Shown: piece after piece, positions 10,244-18,739 of the stretch
How positions within the stretch are numbered: the first letter of the stretch is position 1
How the letters are laid out: each line of letters starts with the position of its first letter
DNA from: Bradyrhizobium septentrionale
Lineage (GTDB): Bacteria; Pseudomonadota; Alphaproteobacteria; Rhizobiales; Xanthobacteraceae
DNA length: 64,000 nt
Direction: 5' to 3'
Assembly (NCBI RefSeq): GCF_011516645.4
Contig: NZ_CP088284.1
Coordinates: 1 to 64,000, forward strand
Made by a program: the position numbers and the translations under genes
The notes under the pieces: model-generated
Seen by the model: only the letters and a program-made list of their open reading frames with translations
The model's database searches: none
Told to the model about the DNA's origin: nothing

Positions 10244-10501
10244 GACTCGATGGAAGCCACTGTGGACCCTTATCCCGGGGTCCCGATTGGATGCCGATCA
10301 CCCCGAAAACGGGGGCCTTATTCCATGCCGAAACACAGAGTGAAGACAATCAACAAATTCGTCGCAAGCTCTTTTGACATTCTTCATTGCACCTCTTTCA
10401 GACCTTTTCTTGTTCTTAAACGCGACTACCCCGCATGATTCGCCATGTGCGTGTATTGCGACGTTGCGGCAGCTTTGCGGCAAGAACAATTCCAAAACGG
10501 C

Positions 10502-10517
10502 CTGTCAGAACTGACAG
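10502..10517. promoter_or_regulatory. lux-box-like palindrome upstream of the luxI-type gene
   Basis: CTGTCAGAACTGACAG is a perfect 7-2-7 inverted repeat. It fits the loose CT-N12-AG pattern of LuxR-type binding sites. It lies 66 bp upstream of the ATG at 10584, where an acyl-homoserine-lactone receptor would activate transcription. No luxR-type gene was found in the window. Confidence 0.6.
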
Positions 10518-10583
10518 CGCAACGCAGTGACTGCGCCTGCTTTCTTGATCTCGAAGCTGTGATTCGTAAGCCGGAGGTCGAGA

Positions 10584-11219
10584 ATGAAAGTCATTGTGCG
10601 CACGCGTACAGCGCTACTGCACGACTCAGAACTGACAATGGGAATGCACCGTCTGCGGGGGCGGGTGTTCAAGGAGCGGCTCGACTGGGACGTCTCCGTC
10701 AAAGGCGGATTAGAGATCGATCAGTACGACGCGCTGAAACCCACTTATCTTCTCGTGGTCGAGCGGCGCGAGGTTGTCGGTTGTGTTCGCCTGCTGCCTA
10801 CCATTGGACGCAACATGCTGGCGGATACGTTCCCGGTGTTGCTGGATGGTCACGCGGCACCGAAAGCAGCCAGGATCTGGGAGAGCTCGCGCTTTTGCGT
10901 TGATACCAAAACCGTCGCGGCGACAGCAGAGAACGGCTTGCGGGAAGCAACATACCTGCTGTTTGCGGCAATGATCGAATGGGGCCAGGAGCGCGACCTT
11001 CAGGCCATCGCGACGGTCACTGATCTGCGCATGGAGCGCATCCTGCGTAGGGCCGGATGGCACCTCGATCGCCTGGGCGCACCTCGTCAGATCGGGGCGA
11101 CCAAAGCCGTCGCAGGACTGCTGCCGGTTACCGAAGAGGCTCTTGGGGCAATCCGAGCGGCCGGGACGATTTCGGGGCGGGCAATTGAAGCACAGTCAAG
11201 CCTTTCGCTCGCGGCGTAG
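10584..11219 (+). CDS. traI: Acyl-homoserine-lactone synthase, LuxI/TraI family
   Basis: It makes an acyl-homoserine-lactone signal from S-adenosylmethionine and an acyl donor. The 211-residue protein has the family landmarks: LRGRVFKERLDW near 24-35 (invariant Arg, Phe, Trp), the acidic IDQYD, CVRLLPT and WESSRFCVD. The ATG at 10584 has a good ribosome site (GGAGG 8-9 nt upstream). It is the first gene of a same-strand block leading into virB1-virB11, as in rhizobial plasmids and islands where traI heads the conjugation operon. A perfect lux-box-like palindrome 66 bp upstream suggests positive autoregulation. Whether the signal is made, and its acyl chain, cannot be read from sequence. Confidence 0.93.
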   Translation: MKVIVRTRTALLHDSELTMGMHRLRGRVFKERLDWDVSVKGGLEIDQYDALKPTYLLVVERREVVGCVRLLPTIGRNMLADTFPVLLDGHAAPKAARIWESSRFCVDTKTVAATAENGLREATYLLFAAMIEWGQERDLQAIATVTDLRMERILRRAGWHLDRLGAPRQIGATKAVAGLLPVTEEALGAIRAAGTISGRAIEAQSSLSLAA

Positions 11220-11257
11220 CGTCCGCGTCTTCAACTCCCGAGGCAAAGTCATCAACA

Positions 11258-11827
11258 ATGGATCCTGCTGCTTTCTCGGCTCTGGTCGAACAGTGCGCGC
11301 CGACGCCGGACTTCGTGCGACCGCTGACGGCGATTGTGCGGCAAGCGAGCTCGTTCGAGCCGCTGCTCATCACAATTCAGGGGCGGAGACCGATTCCGAT
11401 TCAAGCAAATGACCGTGACGAAGCCATCCAGCTCGCGACCGAGGCCATTACCGCCGGCCAGTCGGTCCGGACCGGTCTCGCGCAACTTGATGCCGAGGAG
11501 AACAAGCAGGCCGGGTTGACGGCTACCACGACCTTCGACACCTGCAAGCATATTGCGGGTCTTGGCAGATTGTTCGAGGTCCGCTTGCAAGCAGCAAACG
11601 TGAACGCCTCGGGCCGCGATCAGGCTATTGCCAGGGTGGTCGCGAGCTTCGCAGCCAAAGCTCCCCGAACAACGCCCGAGCCCCGTACCTTGCCGGCCGA
11701 TGCTGCCGACATTTCCAACACGGACATGCCGACAAGCGTCACGCCAGCTCCCTCCGTCAGGGAGCGCCCGAACTGGGACGTCTATCGCTCAGGTCTTGGC
11801 ACATCAGCCTTCGTCTATCAACGATAA
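11258..11827 (+). CDS. virB1: VirB1-like lytic transglycosylase, catalytic Glu apparently lost
   Basis: The position between traI and virB2, and the pattern VEQCAP..., IVRxxSxFEP, GLAQLD and FDTCKHIAGLGRLF, identify a VirB1-type SLT-fold protein, which normally opens peptidoglycan for the secretion channel. In active family members the first helix ends in Glu-Ser (as in VRTESGFNP). Here it reads VRQASSFEP, with Ala at the catalytic Glu position. The following GLGQIN-type motif is GLAQLD. The protein is 189 residues with a Pro-rich C-terminal tail and no obvious signal peptide. It may be catalytically dead or act only as an assembly factor. A second transglycosylase could be encoded elsewhere. 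Confidence 0.7.
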   Translation: MDPAAFSALVEQCAPTPDFVRPLTAIVRQASSFEPLLITIQGRRPIPIQANDRDEAIQLATEAITAGQSVRTGLAQLDAEENKQAGLTATTTFDTCKHIAGLGRLFEVRLQAANVNASGRDQAIARVVASFAAKAPRTTPEPRTLPADAADISNTDMPTSVTPAPSVRERPNWDVYRSGLGTSAFVYQR

Positions 11828-11903
11828 GGGATTCTTCTGTTTTGCGTTCACTCAACACCGCGGTCCGGGCTGGTCCGGCTGCACTGCCAATCGGAGCCGT
11901 GTC

Positions 11904-12200
11904 ATGACTTCTCCTCTTAAACACTCCGCTGCCCTGCTTTGCATGGGGGCCGTCCTCAGCATCGCGTTGGTTGAGCCGGCGCTGGCGCAGACCGCAAACA
12001 TCGAAGGCGTGTTGCAGAACATCGTGAACATGCTGACCGGCAACGTCGCGCGCCTGCTGGCGACGCTTGCCGTCATCATCGTCGGCATCGCCTGGATGTT
12101 CGGGTATCTCGATCTGCGCAAGGCCGCCTATGTCGTGCTCGGTGTCGCCATCACGTTCGGCGCCTCCGAGGTGGTCTCGACCTTGACCGGAGGCCGTTGA
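11904..12200 (+). CDS. virB2: VirB2/TrbC-type conjugative pilin
   Basis: The major pilus subunit of the type IV secretion system. The 98-residue protein has a long signal peptide ending ALAQ (cleavage near residue 28), then a short segment (IEGVLQNIVNMLTG) and two hydrophobic helices separated by a short polar loop with LDLRKA, the usual pilin layout. The start at ATG 11904 rather than upstream in-frame codons gives a proper signal peptide. Its stop overlaps the virB3 start by one base, indicating translational coupling. Confidence 0.9.
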   Translation: MTSPLKHSAALLCMGAVLSIALVEPALAQTANIEGVLQNIVNMLTGNVARLLATLAVIIVGIAWMFGYLDLRKAAYVVLGVAITFGASEVVSTLTGGR

Positions 12201-12538
12201 TGATCGAGCCCGCGCGTCTCACGGAGGACACCCTATTCCTCGCCTGCACGCGACCGGCCATGATTGCCGGCGTCACCATGGAAGCCATGGCGCTCAACGT
12301 GATGTTGTCCTGCATCCTGTTCCTGGTGGCCGGAAGCATCATCTACGGCCTGGTCGCGATTCCGATCCATGGGCTTTGCCGCATGATCTGCCGGCACGAC
12401 CCCAACATGTTCCGGATTCTGCTCGCCTGGATCGAAACCCGCGGGCGCACGCGCAACGCGTCCTTCTGGGGCGGATCATCCTGCACACCGCTCAAGCTCG
12501 TCCGGCGATATCAGGCACGAGACCTTGGCTATGCGTAG
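12200..12538 (+). CDS. virB3: VirB3-type inner-membrane protein
   Basis: A small T4SS inner-membrane component that works with VirB4 in pilus assembly. The 112-residue protein begins MIEPARLTEDTLFLACTRPAMIAGV, the usual VirB3 opening with a hydrophobic hairpin following (residues about 22-60). It ends with a basic, Trp-containing tail (ARDLGYA). ATG 12200 overlaps the virB2 stop, and the 3' end overlaps virB4 by a few bases. Confidence 0.9.
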   Translation: MIEPARLTEDTLFLACTRPAMIAGVTMEAMALNVMLSCILFLVAGSIIYGLVAIPIHGLCRMICRHDPNMFRILLAWIETRGRTRNASFWGGSSCTPLKLVRRYQARDLGYA

Positions 12539-14897
12539 CGCAGCGCTCAAAACCCGGGAGATCGGGCCCGAAGTCTACCTCCCGTTCGGCCGGCATGTCA
12601 CCGATTCCGTGATCAGTCGCACGACCCGGGCCCTGCTCACGGTGATCCGGCTCGACGGCACCTCGTTCGAGACCGCCGAGACGGCGGATCTGAACGATCT
12701 TCACGCCAAGCTGAACCTCACTTTGCGCAATGTTGCCGATCCGCGGCTGGCGCTCTGGACTCATCTGGTGCGGCGTCGGACGTCAGACTCTCCGGCCGGG
12801 GCATTCCGCTCGCCATTTGCAGCCTCGCTTGACGCCCAGTATCGCGACCGGATTCGCAAGGCAGCTCTATTTCGTAATGATCTCTATCTGACGCTGGTTT
12901 GGCATCCTGGTCGCGCCCCCGCCGATGCCGCAGCTGCGTTCTTCAGGCGGCTTGGCCGGAGCGCTGCGGCTCGCGTCGAGGTCGACAGCGACGCCTTGAA
13001 GCGGCTCAACGATGCCACGCGGGATATGGTCGCGGCATTGGAGCGCTACGGCGCTCATGCTCTCGGATTGGCCGAGCGCGACGGCATCACCTTCTCAGAG
13101 CCAATGGAGCTACTCCACGCCGTGGCCTCCGGCGAGTGGATGCCAATGCCGTTGGCGCAAGGGCCGATCGGCCCCGCACTCTACTCAAACCGTGTCATCT
13201 TCGGCCGTGAAGCCATCGAAATCCGCAGCGCGGGTGGATCGCGCTTCGCCGGCATGTTCGGACTCAAGGAATATCCTGCGTCCACCAGACCGGGCCTGTT
13301 GAACGCGCTGCTTTCCGCACCTTTCGAGATTATCCTCACGCAATCCTTCGCGTTTTTGTCGAAAGCCGACGCCAAGACGGTCCTGACGCGTAAGCAGAAC
13401 CAACTGGTCTCGGCTCAGGATCCGGCGGCCTCGCAGATCGACGAACTCGCTGACGCGCTCGACGATCTCGAATCCAACAGGTTCGCGCTTGGAGATCATC
13501 ACCTGTCGCTCCTGGTCTACGCCGAGAGGCCTACGCAGCTGCAGGACCACATGAGCGTGGCGCGACGCGTCCTGGCGGATGCGGGTGCAGTCGTCGCGCG
13601 CGAGGATCTCGGACTTGAAGCGGCTTATTGGGCGCAACTCCCCGGGCTGTTCAAGTATCGGGCAAGAACTGGGGCGATCAGCTCGCGCAATTTCGCGGCA
13701 TTCTCCCCATTCCACACCTATCCCACAGGACAGCCTGCCGGCAACCACTGGGGGCCAGCGGTTGCGATGCTCAAAACCGCATCCGGCTCGCCGTTTTATT
13801 TCTCGTTCCATCACGGCGACCTCGGCAATACCTTCATCTGTGGCCCCTCGGGGTCCGGCAAAACCGTCGTGCAGAACTTCCTGCTGTCGCAGGCCGAGCG
13901 GCTCGGCGCCACTTACGTCTTCTTCGACAAGGACCGCGGTGCGGAGATATTCGTTCGCGCCGCCGGCGGCACTTATCTGACACTCCGCAACGGCGTTGGG
14001 ACCGGCTGCGCGCCGCTCAAGGCGCTGGAGCTGACGCCAGCCAATCTTTCGTTCCTGGGCGAGCTTGTCCGGAAGCTCGTAACGCCAGACAACCGTCCGC
14101 TGACCGTGATCGAGGAGGAGCGGATCGATTCCGGATTGCTAGCCCTTGCTCAATTGCGGCAGGCGGAGCGCTCGTTCGGAGCGCTGCGGGCTTTTCTGGG
14201 CCAACAGGATCGCGAAGGAATCGGCGCTCGCTTGGAGCGATGGTGCCGAGGCGCTCCTTTCGGCTGGGTGCTGGATGGCGAGCAGGATGCAATCGGGCTA
14301 GACGCCCGGTTCATCGGTTTCGACATGACCGATCTGCTGGATCATCCGACCGTTCGCACGCCGCTCATGATGTATCTGTTCCATCGGGTCGAGCGCCTGA
14401 TCGACGGCCGGCGCATGATCATCGACATCGACGAGTTCTGGAAGGCGCTTGGCGACGAGGCATTTCGTGATCTCGCCAACAACAAGCTCAAAACCATCCG
14501 CAAGCAGAACGGAGTCATGGTGTTCGGCACGCAGTCGCCGCGCGACGCGCTGGCCTCTCCGATCGCACACACCATTGTCGAGCAATGCCCGACGCACATC
14601 TTCCTGCCAAACGCGCGGGGAACGCGCTCGGACTATGTCGACGGCTTCCATCTGACCGACACTGAATTCCGCCTGATCAAGGAGGAGCTCGCGCCCGAAA
14701 GCCGGCGGTTCCTGGTCAAGCAAGGCCACAACTCGGTCGTGGCGGAGCTCGACCTCAGCGGTTTTGACGATGCACTCGCCGTGTTGTCTGGACGGACTGA
14801 CACGGTCGAACTGCTCGACCGCATTCGGGCAGAGGTCGGCGACGATCCGGGGCAATGGTTGCCGGTATTTCAAGCGGAGCGGCGGGACGTCCGATGA
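12531..14897 (+). CDS. virB4: VirB4 ATPase of the type IV secretion system
   Basis: The large cytoplasmic ATPase that powers pilus assembly and substrate transfer. Walker A GPSGSGKT is near residue 440 and Walker B (RMIIDIDEFWKAL) near 628. Downstream are KNGVMVFGTQSPRDAL-type and IFLPNARG segments typical of CagE/TrbE/VirB. At 788 residues it is full length. I prefer ATG 12531 (MRSAALKTREIGPEVYLP) to the TTG two codons upstream. It overlaps virB3 at its start and virB5 at its end (ATGATG). Confidence 0.93.
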   Translation: MRSAALKTREIGPEVYLPFGRHVTDSVISRTTRALLTVIRLDGTSFETAETADLNDLHAKLNLTLRNVADPRLALWTHLVRRRTSDSPAGAFRSPFAASLDAQYRDRIRKAALFRNDLYLTLVWHPGRAPADAAAAFFRRLGRSAAARVEVDSDALKRLNDATRDMVAALERYGAHALGLAERDGITFSEPMELLHAVASGEWMPMPLAQGPIGPALYSNRVIFGREAIEIRSAGGSRFAGMFGLKEYPASTRPGLLNALLSAPFEIILTQSFAFLSKADAKTVLTRKQNQLVSAQDPAASQIDELADALDDLESNRFALGDHHLSLLVYAERPTQLQDHMSVARRVLADAGAVVAREDLGLEAAYWAQLPGLFKYRARTGAISSRNFAAFSPFHTYPTGQPAGNHWGPAVAMLKTASGSPFYFSFHHGDLGNTFICGPSGSGKTVVQNFLLSQAERLGATYVFFDKDRGAEIFVRAAGGTYLTLRNGVGTGCAPLKALELTPANLSFLGELVRKLVTPDNRPLTVIEEERIDSGLLALAQLRQAERSFGALRAFLGQQDREGIGARLERWCRGAPFGWVLDGEQDAIGLDARFIGFDMTDLLDHPTVRTPLMMYLFHRVERLIDGRRMIIDIDEFWKALGDEAFRDLANNKLKTIRKQNGVMVFGTQSPRDALASPIAHTIVEQCPTHIFLPNARGTRSDYVDGFHLTDTEFRLIKEELAPESRRFLVKQGHNSVVAELDLSGFDDALAVLSGRTDTVELLDRIRAEVGDDPGQWLPVFQAERRDVR

Positions 14898-15616
14898 TGG
14901 TTCAGCGTATGCCGGCAATCTTCACCTGCGTGTCGATCGTGGCCCTCCTGACGGCATCTCCCGCAGCAGCGGAGATTGTGTTCGATCCGAGCGTCTATGC
15001 GCGGCAATTCGAGCAACTGACGGAACTGAAGAAGCAGGTCGATACCCTGACGTCGCAGCTGAAGGTGGCGCAGGATCAACTGAACCAGGCCAAGCAGCTG
15101 TATGACAGTTTCAACAAGCGGACCAACGCCAACGACATCGGCGCGCTGCTCAACACGCCGCAGTTCCGGAAAGTCCTGCCCCAACAGTTCTCTGACATCG
15201 AACGTCTCGTGGCGGGGCAGGGCGGCGGTAACTTCGCCGACGCGATGAACCAATACCTTTCGCAGAACCGCGCCTATGCCGGCAACAGCGGCAATTCATA
15301 TTACCAGAGCGAGCTCGACCGGATAGCGCGACAGACTGGCGCCAAGCACTCCATGGGCCAGGCGGTCTACGACACTGCCTCGCAGCGTATCGATGCGCTT
15401 GAAGAATTGAGAACGCGCATCAGCTCGGCGACCGACGTCAAAGAGACTCTTGATCTGTCGGCACGGCTGCAGGCCGAGCAGGCGCTGCTGCAGAACGATG
15501 TGCTCCGGATGCAAGGGCTAGCGATGATCCAGCAGGCCCGCACGGACATGGACGGACAACGGGAGCGCGAGAAGCAACGCCAACTGGTCGATGAAATGAA
15601 GGCGGCCCTACAATGA
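14894..15616 (+). CDS. virB5: VirB5-type minor pilin/adhesin
   Basis: A periplasmic or pilus-tip protein of the T4SS. The first 26 or so residues are a signal peptide (VALLTASPAAA followed by EIVFDPSVYARQ). The mature part is alpha-helical with heptad-like stretches (LTELKKQVDTLTSQLKVAQ), as in VirB5/TrbJ proteins. The start is at 14894 or the adjacent ATG at 14897; both overlap the virB4 stop. The 3' end overlaps the next small lipoprotein gene (ATGA). Confidence 0.85.
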   Translation: MMVQRMPAIFTCVSIVALLTASPAAAEIVFDPSVYARQFEQLTELKKQVDTLTSQLKVAQDQLNQAKQLYDSFNKRTNANDIGALLNTPQFRKVLPQQFSDIERLVAGQGGGNFADAMNQYLSQNRAYAGNSGNSYYQSELDRIARQTGAKHSMGQAVYDTASQRIDALEELRTRISSATDVKETLDLSARLQAEQALLQNDVLRMQGLAMIQQARTDMDGQREREKQRQLVDEMKAALQ

Positions 15617-15858
15617 CGATGAAGGCATCTGTTCTGGCGAACGCTGTTGCGGCTACTCTTATCGGTTGCAACGATTCCGACAGCGGTCAGCAGAGGAAGA
15701 CCGTCAGCTGGTTCATTAATCATCGGGATGAACTTCAGGCAACGCTCAAGGCGTGCCGCGATAACCCAGGCGAGCGCGGGAAGACGGCCGACTGCATCAA
15801 CGCCAACGAAGCTCGCAAGAAGATCACCGTCCAAGAGATGAAAGACGCGCTGAAGTAA
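15613..15858 (+). CDS. eexN: EexN-like entry-exclusion lipoprotein
   Basis: A small protein of 81 residues with a short hydrophobic N-terminus and a lipobox-like LIGC around residues 16-19, then KTVSWFINHRDELQATLKACRDNPGERGKTADCINAN, typical of EexN/TrbK-type proteins that block redundant conjugative entry. It is translationally coupled to virB5 (ATGA overlap), the usual place for eex genes, just before virB6. Confidence 0.8.
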   Translation: MTMKASVLANAVAATLIGCNDSDSGQQRKTVSWFINHRDELQATLKACRDNPGERGKTADCINANEARKKITVQEMKDALK

Positions 15859-15869
15859 GGATCGCGGCG

Positions 15870-16856
15870 ATGGCCATAAACGTCTTTGACAGCTTCTTGA
15901 AGGAGTTCGAACAGCCGATCACGACATTCGTGTCGACCTCGGTGTCGAATCTTGCCTCCTACATTGATGGTCCGCTCCGCACGGCCGTGATGCTCTATGT
16001 CATTCTCTACGGTTTTGCGGTGATGCGGGGCGCAATTTCCGAGCCTATTATGGAGTTTGCCTGGCGGGCGATGCGGATCGTGGTCGTGGTTCTACTCGCG
16101 ACCAATTCAAGCGCGTTCCAGCAATACGTCACGGGCCTGTTCTTTGATTCCTTGCCGAGGGAGATCGGCAATGCGTTAGCGGGCTCGGGATTGAACACGA
16201 ATTCAGGAGCTCCTTTCGATCAGCTTCTGTCCAAAGGAATCGACGTCGCCAATAAGATCTACGACCAAGCGGGAATAACCGACGTGGCTCCAGCACTGAT
16301 TGCCGCCATTCTCCTGATCTTTGTGGCGATCGGCTCCTTCTTGCAGTTTGCCATCCTGCTCTATGCCAAAGTTGGCCTTGGCGTCGTGATCGCGCTTGGG
16401 CCGCTCTTCATTGCACTTGGACTATTTGAGGCTACGCGCCCGTTTACAGAGGCCTGGCTTCGGCAGGTCGCGAATTTCGTGATCCTGCTGGTGCTGGTGG
16501 TCGCTCTGGTCGGGCTGATGTTAACGACCGTCAGCGGCTTCATTGACAGGTTCGCCGCAAACGCCGGCACGGCCGGCGAGATGGTGGTGGCCGCAGTCGC
16601 CATCAGCGCGGTGCTCGGTCTGTCCGGATACATCGCGCTTCAACTGCCGATCATCGCAGGCGGTCTCGCCGGGGGGGGCGCTTCGCTCGCCAGCCGGCTG
16701 GTCACTAGCCCAATGATTGCCAATGCCACGGCGGCAGCCAGCGGCGCTTACGCCGGCGCGCGCTGGTCAGCCAGCCGTGGTCTCGCGGCCGTAAGAGCCA
16801 GCCGTCAGGGCGGCAGCATGCGGCGTACCCGATCGCCGGGGACTACGGCGGCTTAA
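15870..16856 (+). CDS. virB6: VirB6/TrbL-type inner-membrane channel protein
   Basis: A polytopic core component of the DNA-transfer channel. The 328-residue protein has hydrophobic segments at about 38-55, 65-85, 145-170, 172-192, 200-220 and 235-260, with a central loop around residues 90-140 as in VirB6. The C-terminus is Ala/Arg-rich and cytoplasmic-looking. It starts 12 nt after the eexN stop, with GGATCG ahead of ATG as a weak ribosome site. Confidence 0.9.
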   Translation: MAINVFDSFLKEFEQPITTFVSTSVSNLASYIDGPLRTAVMLYVILYGFAVMRGAISEPIMEFAWRAMRIVVVVLLATNSSAFQQYVTGLFFDSLPREIGNALAGSGLNTNSGAPFDQLLSKGIDVANKIYDQAGITDVAPALIAAILLIFVAIGSFLQFAILLYAKVGLGVVIALGPLFIALGLFEATRPFTEAWLRQVANFVILLVLVVALVGLMLTTVSGFIDRFAANAGTAGEMVVAAVAISAVLGLSGYIALQLPIIAGGLAGGGASLASRLVTSPMIANATAAASGAYAGARWSASRGLAAVRASRQGGSMRRTRSPGTTAA

Positions 16857-16907
16857 GCAATTGATCGCCGGCAACAGGCGACTGAGAAACACAGGGGCAT
16901 CAGAACG

Positions 16908-17207
16908 ATGTGGCGTCGACTATTCATCATCTGCGTCATCGCATGGCAGCTTGGCGGCTGCGCGAACTGGTCAAAGGGGCCGCCGTCATGTGATGGCCAG
17001 GCTCGCCGGCCGCTCAATCGTTCGCTGTGGGATTGGGAGACCGGTACGCCATTCGCGACACCGGAGCCACCACCTCCGCCATCCGCGCCAGCACCGGTCG
17101 TCCGCAAAGGCGAGACCAGCCCGGCAGCGCCATCCACGCAACTGTTTGCATCAGGCCACCAGGCCGCCATTGCAGCTTCTTACCGCGCTTGCGGCAAGGA
17201 GGCGTGA
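16908..17207 (+). CDS. virB7: VirB7-like lipoprotein
   Basis: A 99-residue protein with signal peptide MWRRLFIICVIAWQ and lipobox LGGC-AN near residue 18, then a Pro-rich stretch (PEPPPPPSAPAPVV). VirB7 is the outer-membrane lipoprotein that pairs with VirB9. The assignment comes from the lipobox and the position between virB6 and virB8. It is longer than the classical VirB7 of about 55 residues. Confidence 0.75.
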   Translation: MWRRLFIICVIAWQLGGCANWSKGPPSCDGQARRPLNRSLWDWETGTPFATPEPPPPPSAPAPVVRKGETSPAAPSTQLFASGHQAAIAASYRACGKEA

Positions 17208-17208
17208 G

Positions 17209-17880
17209 ATGGTCGGGCATAATGAGTTGAACGCCTATTTCGACAACGCGCGTCGATGGGAACAGGATTTGTTGCTGTCGGCCCATCGCTCGCGGCGAAC
17301 GGCATGGGTAATTGCCGGGGGCGCCTGTGCATTGGCAGTCGCCTCGCTCAGCGCGGTCGCAGCGCTTGCGCCGCTGAAGACGGTCGAGCCGTTCGTGATC
17401 CGCGTCGATAATGCCACCGGCATTGTGGACACCGTCTCCGCCCTCAATTCGACGCCGGCGCGCTATGACGAAGCCGTCACCAAGTATTTCCTCGGGCGTT
17501 ATGTTCGGGCGCGAGAGGGCTATAGCTACCCAGAAGCCGAAACGAACTTCCGCACCATTTCGCTACTCTCGGGGCAGGGCGAACAGGCCCGTTTCGCGGC
17601 ATGGTACCGCGGCTCCAATCCGGAAAGTCCGCAAGTCGTTCAGGGCCGTTTCGGGGTCTCCACCGTGCGGATCAAGGCGATCTCGCTCCTGGCCGATAAT
17701 GTCGCCTCGGTGCGTTTCATGAAAGAGAGCCGCAAGGGCGAGGAAACCCGCGTGACCCACTGGGTCTCCACCCTGACGTTTTCCTATGCCAACGCGCCAA
17801 TGTCCTCCGCCGACCGTCTCATCAATCCGCTCGGCTTTCTCGTCTCGGAATATCGCGCCGATCCGGAGGTCGTGCCATGA
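17209..17880 (+). CDS. virB8: VirB8 assembly factor
   Basis: A bitopic inner-membrane protein that nucleates the channel. MVGHNELNAYFDNARRWEQD is cytoplasmic, one membrane helix follows at about residues 28-50, then the periplasmic NTF2-like fold (KTVEPFVIRVDNATG, FLGRYVRAREGYSY, NPLGFLVSEYRADPE). The ATG at 17209 follows the virB7 stop by one base and has a strong AAGGAGG site. A longer upstream frame exists but lacks this site and would overlap virB7. Length (223) is normal. Confidence 0.93.
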   Translation: MVGHNELNAYFDNARRWEQDLLLSAHRSRRTAWVIAGGACALAVASLSAVAALAPLKTVEPFVIRVDNATGIVDTVSALNSTPARYDEAVTKYFLGRYVRAREGYSYPEAETNFRTISLLSGQGEQARFAAWYRGSNPESPQVVQGRFGVSTVRIKAISLLADNVASVRFMKESRKGEETRVTHWVSTLTFSYANAPMSSADRLINPLGFLVSEYRADPEVVP

Positions 17881-18728
17881 AATCCTTCGCTCTCTTGATG
17901 ATTTTCGCCCTGGGATTCGCGGGGCCGGCAATGGCCTTGCAACAGCCGTCACCGGGTCAGCATGATGCCCGCGTGCGAACCGTGACCTACGATCCGGCCA
18001 ACGTCGTCAAGGTCAACGGCGTGATTCGGGCGTCAACCCAGGTGTTGTTTGCCGACGATGAGGAGGTCGCGCATGTCGCAATCGGCGACGCGATCGCATG
18101 GGAGGTCGCACCGGCGGGCTCAATCCTGTTCCTTAAACCCCGGGAGAAACATCCGCCAACCAATCTGCAGGTCGTCACCACGCGCCCTGATGGCCGCAAG
18201 CGGTCTTATCAATTCGAATTATCGATCGCCGAGACGACACTGGCGGACAGTTACTTCGTCGTCCGCTTCGCCTATCCCGGCGACGAGATGGAGCGCCGAC
18301 GCACTGAGGCGGCTGCCCGCGGCGCCGAGCGGGAAGGCGCGCTGATCGAGCGGACCTTCGATCTGCATCATGCCTATGGTGCGCGCAACTGGCGCTTTTC
18401 AGCGCAGGGATCGATCGACCTCGAACCGGAAGCTGTTTTCGACGACGGCAAGGAGACCACGTTCCGCTTTGCGGGCAACCGTGAAATCCCCGCGATCTAC
18501 CTGATCAACTCCGATGGTTCGGAAGGCCTGGTGCCCAAGGACGTCCGCGGCGAGCTCGTGGTCGTTCACGCCACGGCCCGGGAGTTTCGGCTGCGCAAAG
18601 GCGACACCGTGCTCTGCATTTTTAACGAAGCATTCGACGCGGTGGGAATTAATCCGGGCACCAACACCACAAGCCCGTCTATTGAGCGGCGGGCGAAGAA
18701 ATCAGCACCAACTCCAAGGCCACGATAG
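17877..18728 (+). CDS. virB9: VirB9 outer-membrane complex protein
   Basis: Part of the outer-membrane core complex with VirB7 and VirB10. A signal peptide ends at about GPAMA (residue 20). The N-terminal beta domain (DARVRTVTYDPANVVKV, FADDEEVAHVAIGD) and C-terminal domain (NWRFSAQGSIDLEPEAVFDDG, FRFAGNREIPAIY) are both present. ATG overlaps the virB8 stop (ATGA). Length 283 is normal. Confidence 0.93.
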   Translation: MKSFALLMIFALGFAGPAMALQQPSPGQHDARVRTVTYDPANVVKVNGVIRASTQVLFADDEEVAHVAIGDAIAWEVAPAGSILFLKPREKHPPTNLQVVTTRPDGRKRSYQFELSIAETTLADSYFVVRFAYPGDEMERRRTEAAARGAEREGALIERTFDLHHAYGARNWRFSAQGSIDLEPEAVFDDGKETTFRFAGNREIPAIYLINSDGSEGLVPKDVRGELVVVHATAREFRLRKGDTVLCIFNEAFDAVGINPGTNTTSPSIERRAKKSAPTPRPR

Positions 18729-18739
18729 GCGAGGGCGAT

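Larger units (their letters stand above)
5985..10320. mobile_element. IS21-family element no. 1, carrying a group II intron (ends approximate)
   Basis: Minus-strand istA and istB genes of the IS21 family occupy 7970-10243. The IS21 end on the left was separated from istB by a group II intron at about 6077-7969. The left remnant (about 5990-6076) lies directly after the NRPS1 stop. A small palindrome, ccccgaaaacgggg at 10301-10314, is near the right end. I could not define terminal repeats or a target duplication, so the outer coordinates are approximate. Confidence 0.6.

Noticed and set aside
10375..10420. Sigma-70 -35 (ttgaca) in the region before traI
   Set aside because: No -10 at suitable spacing was found.
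16861..17208. Longer start for virB8
   Set aside because: It would cover virB7 in another frame; ATG 17209 has a strong ribosome site and the family N-terminus.
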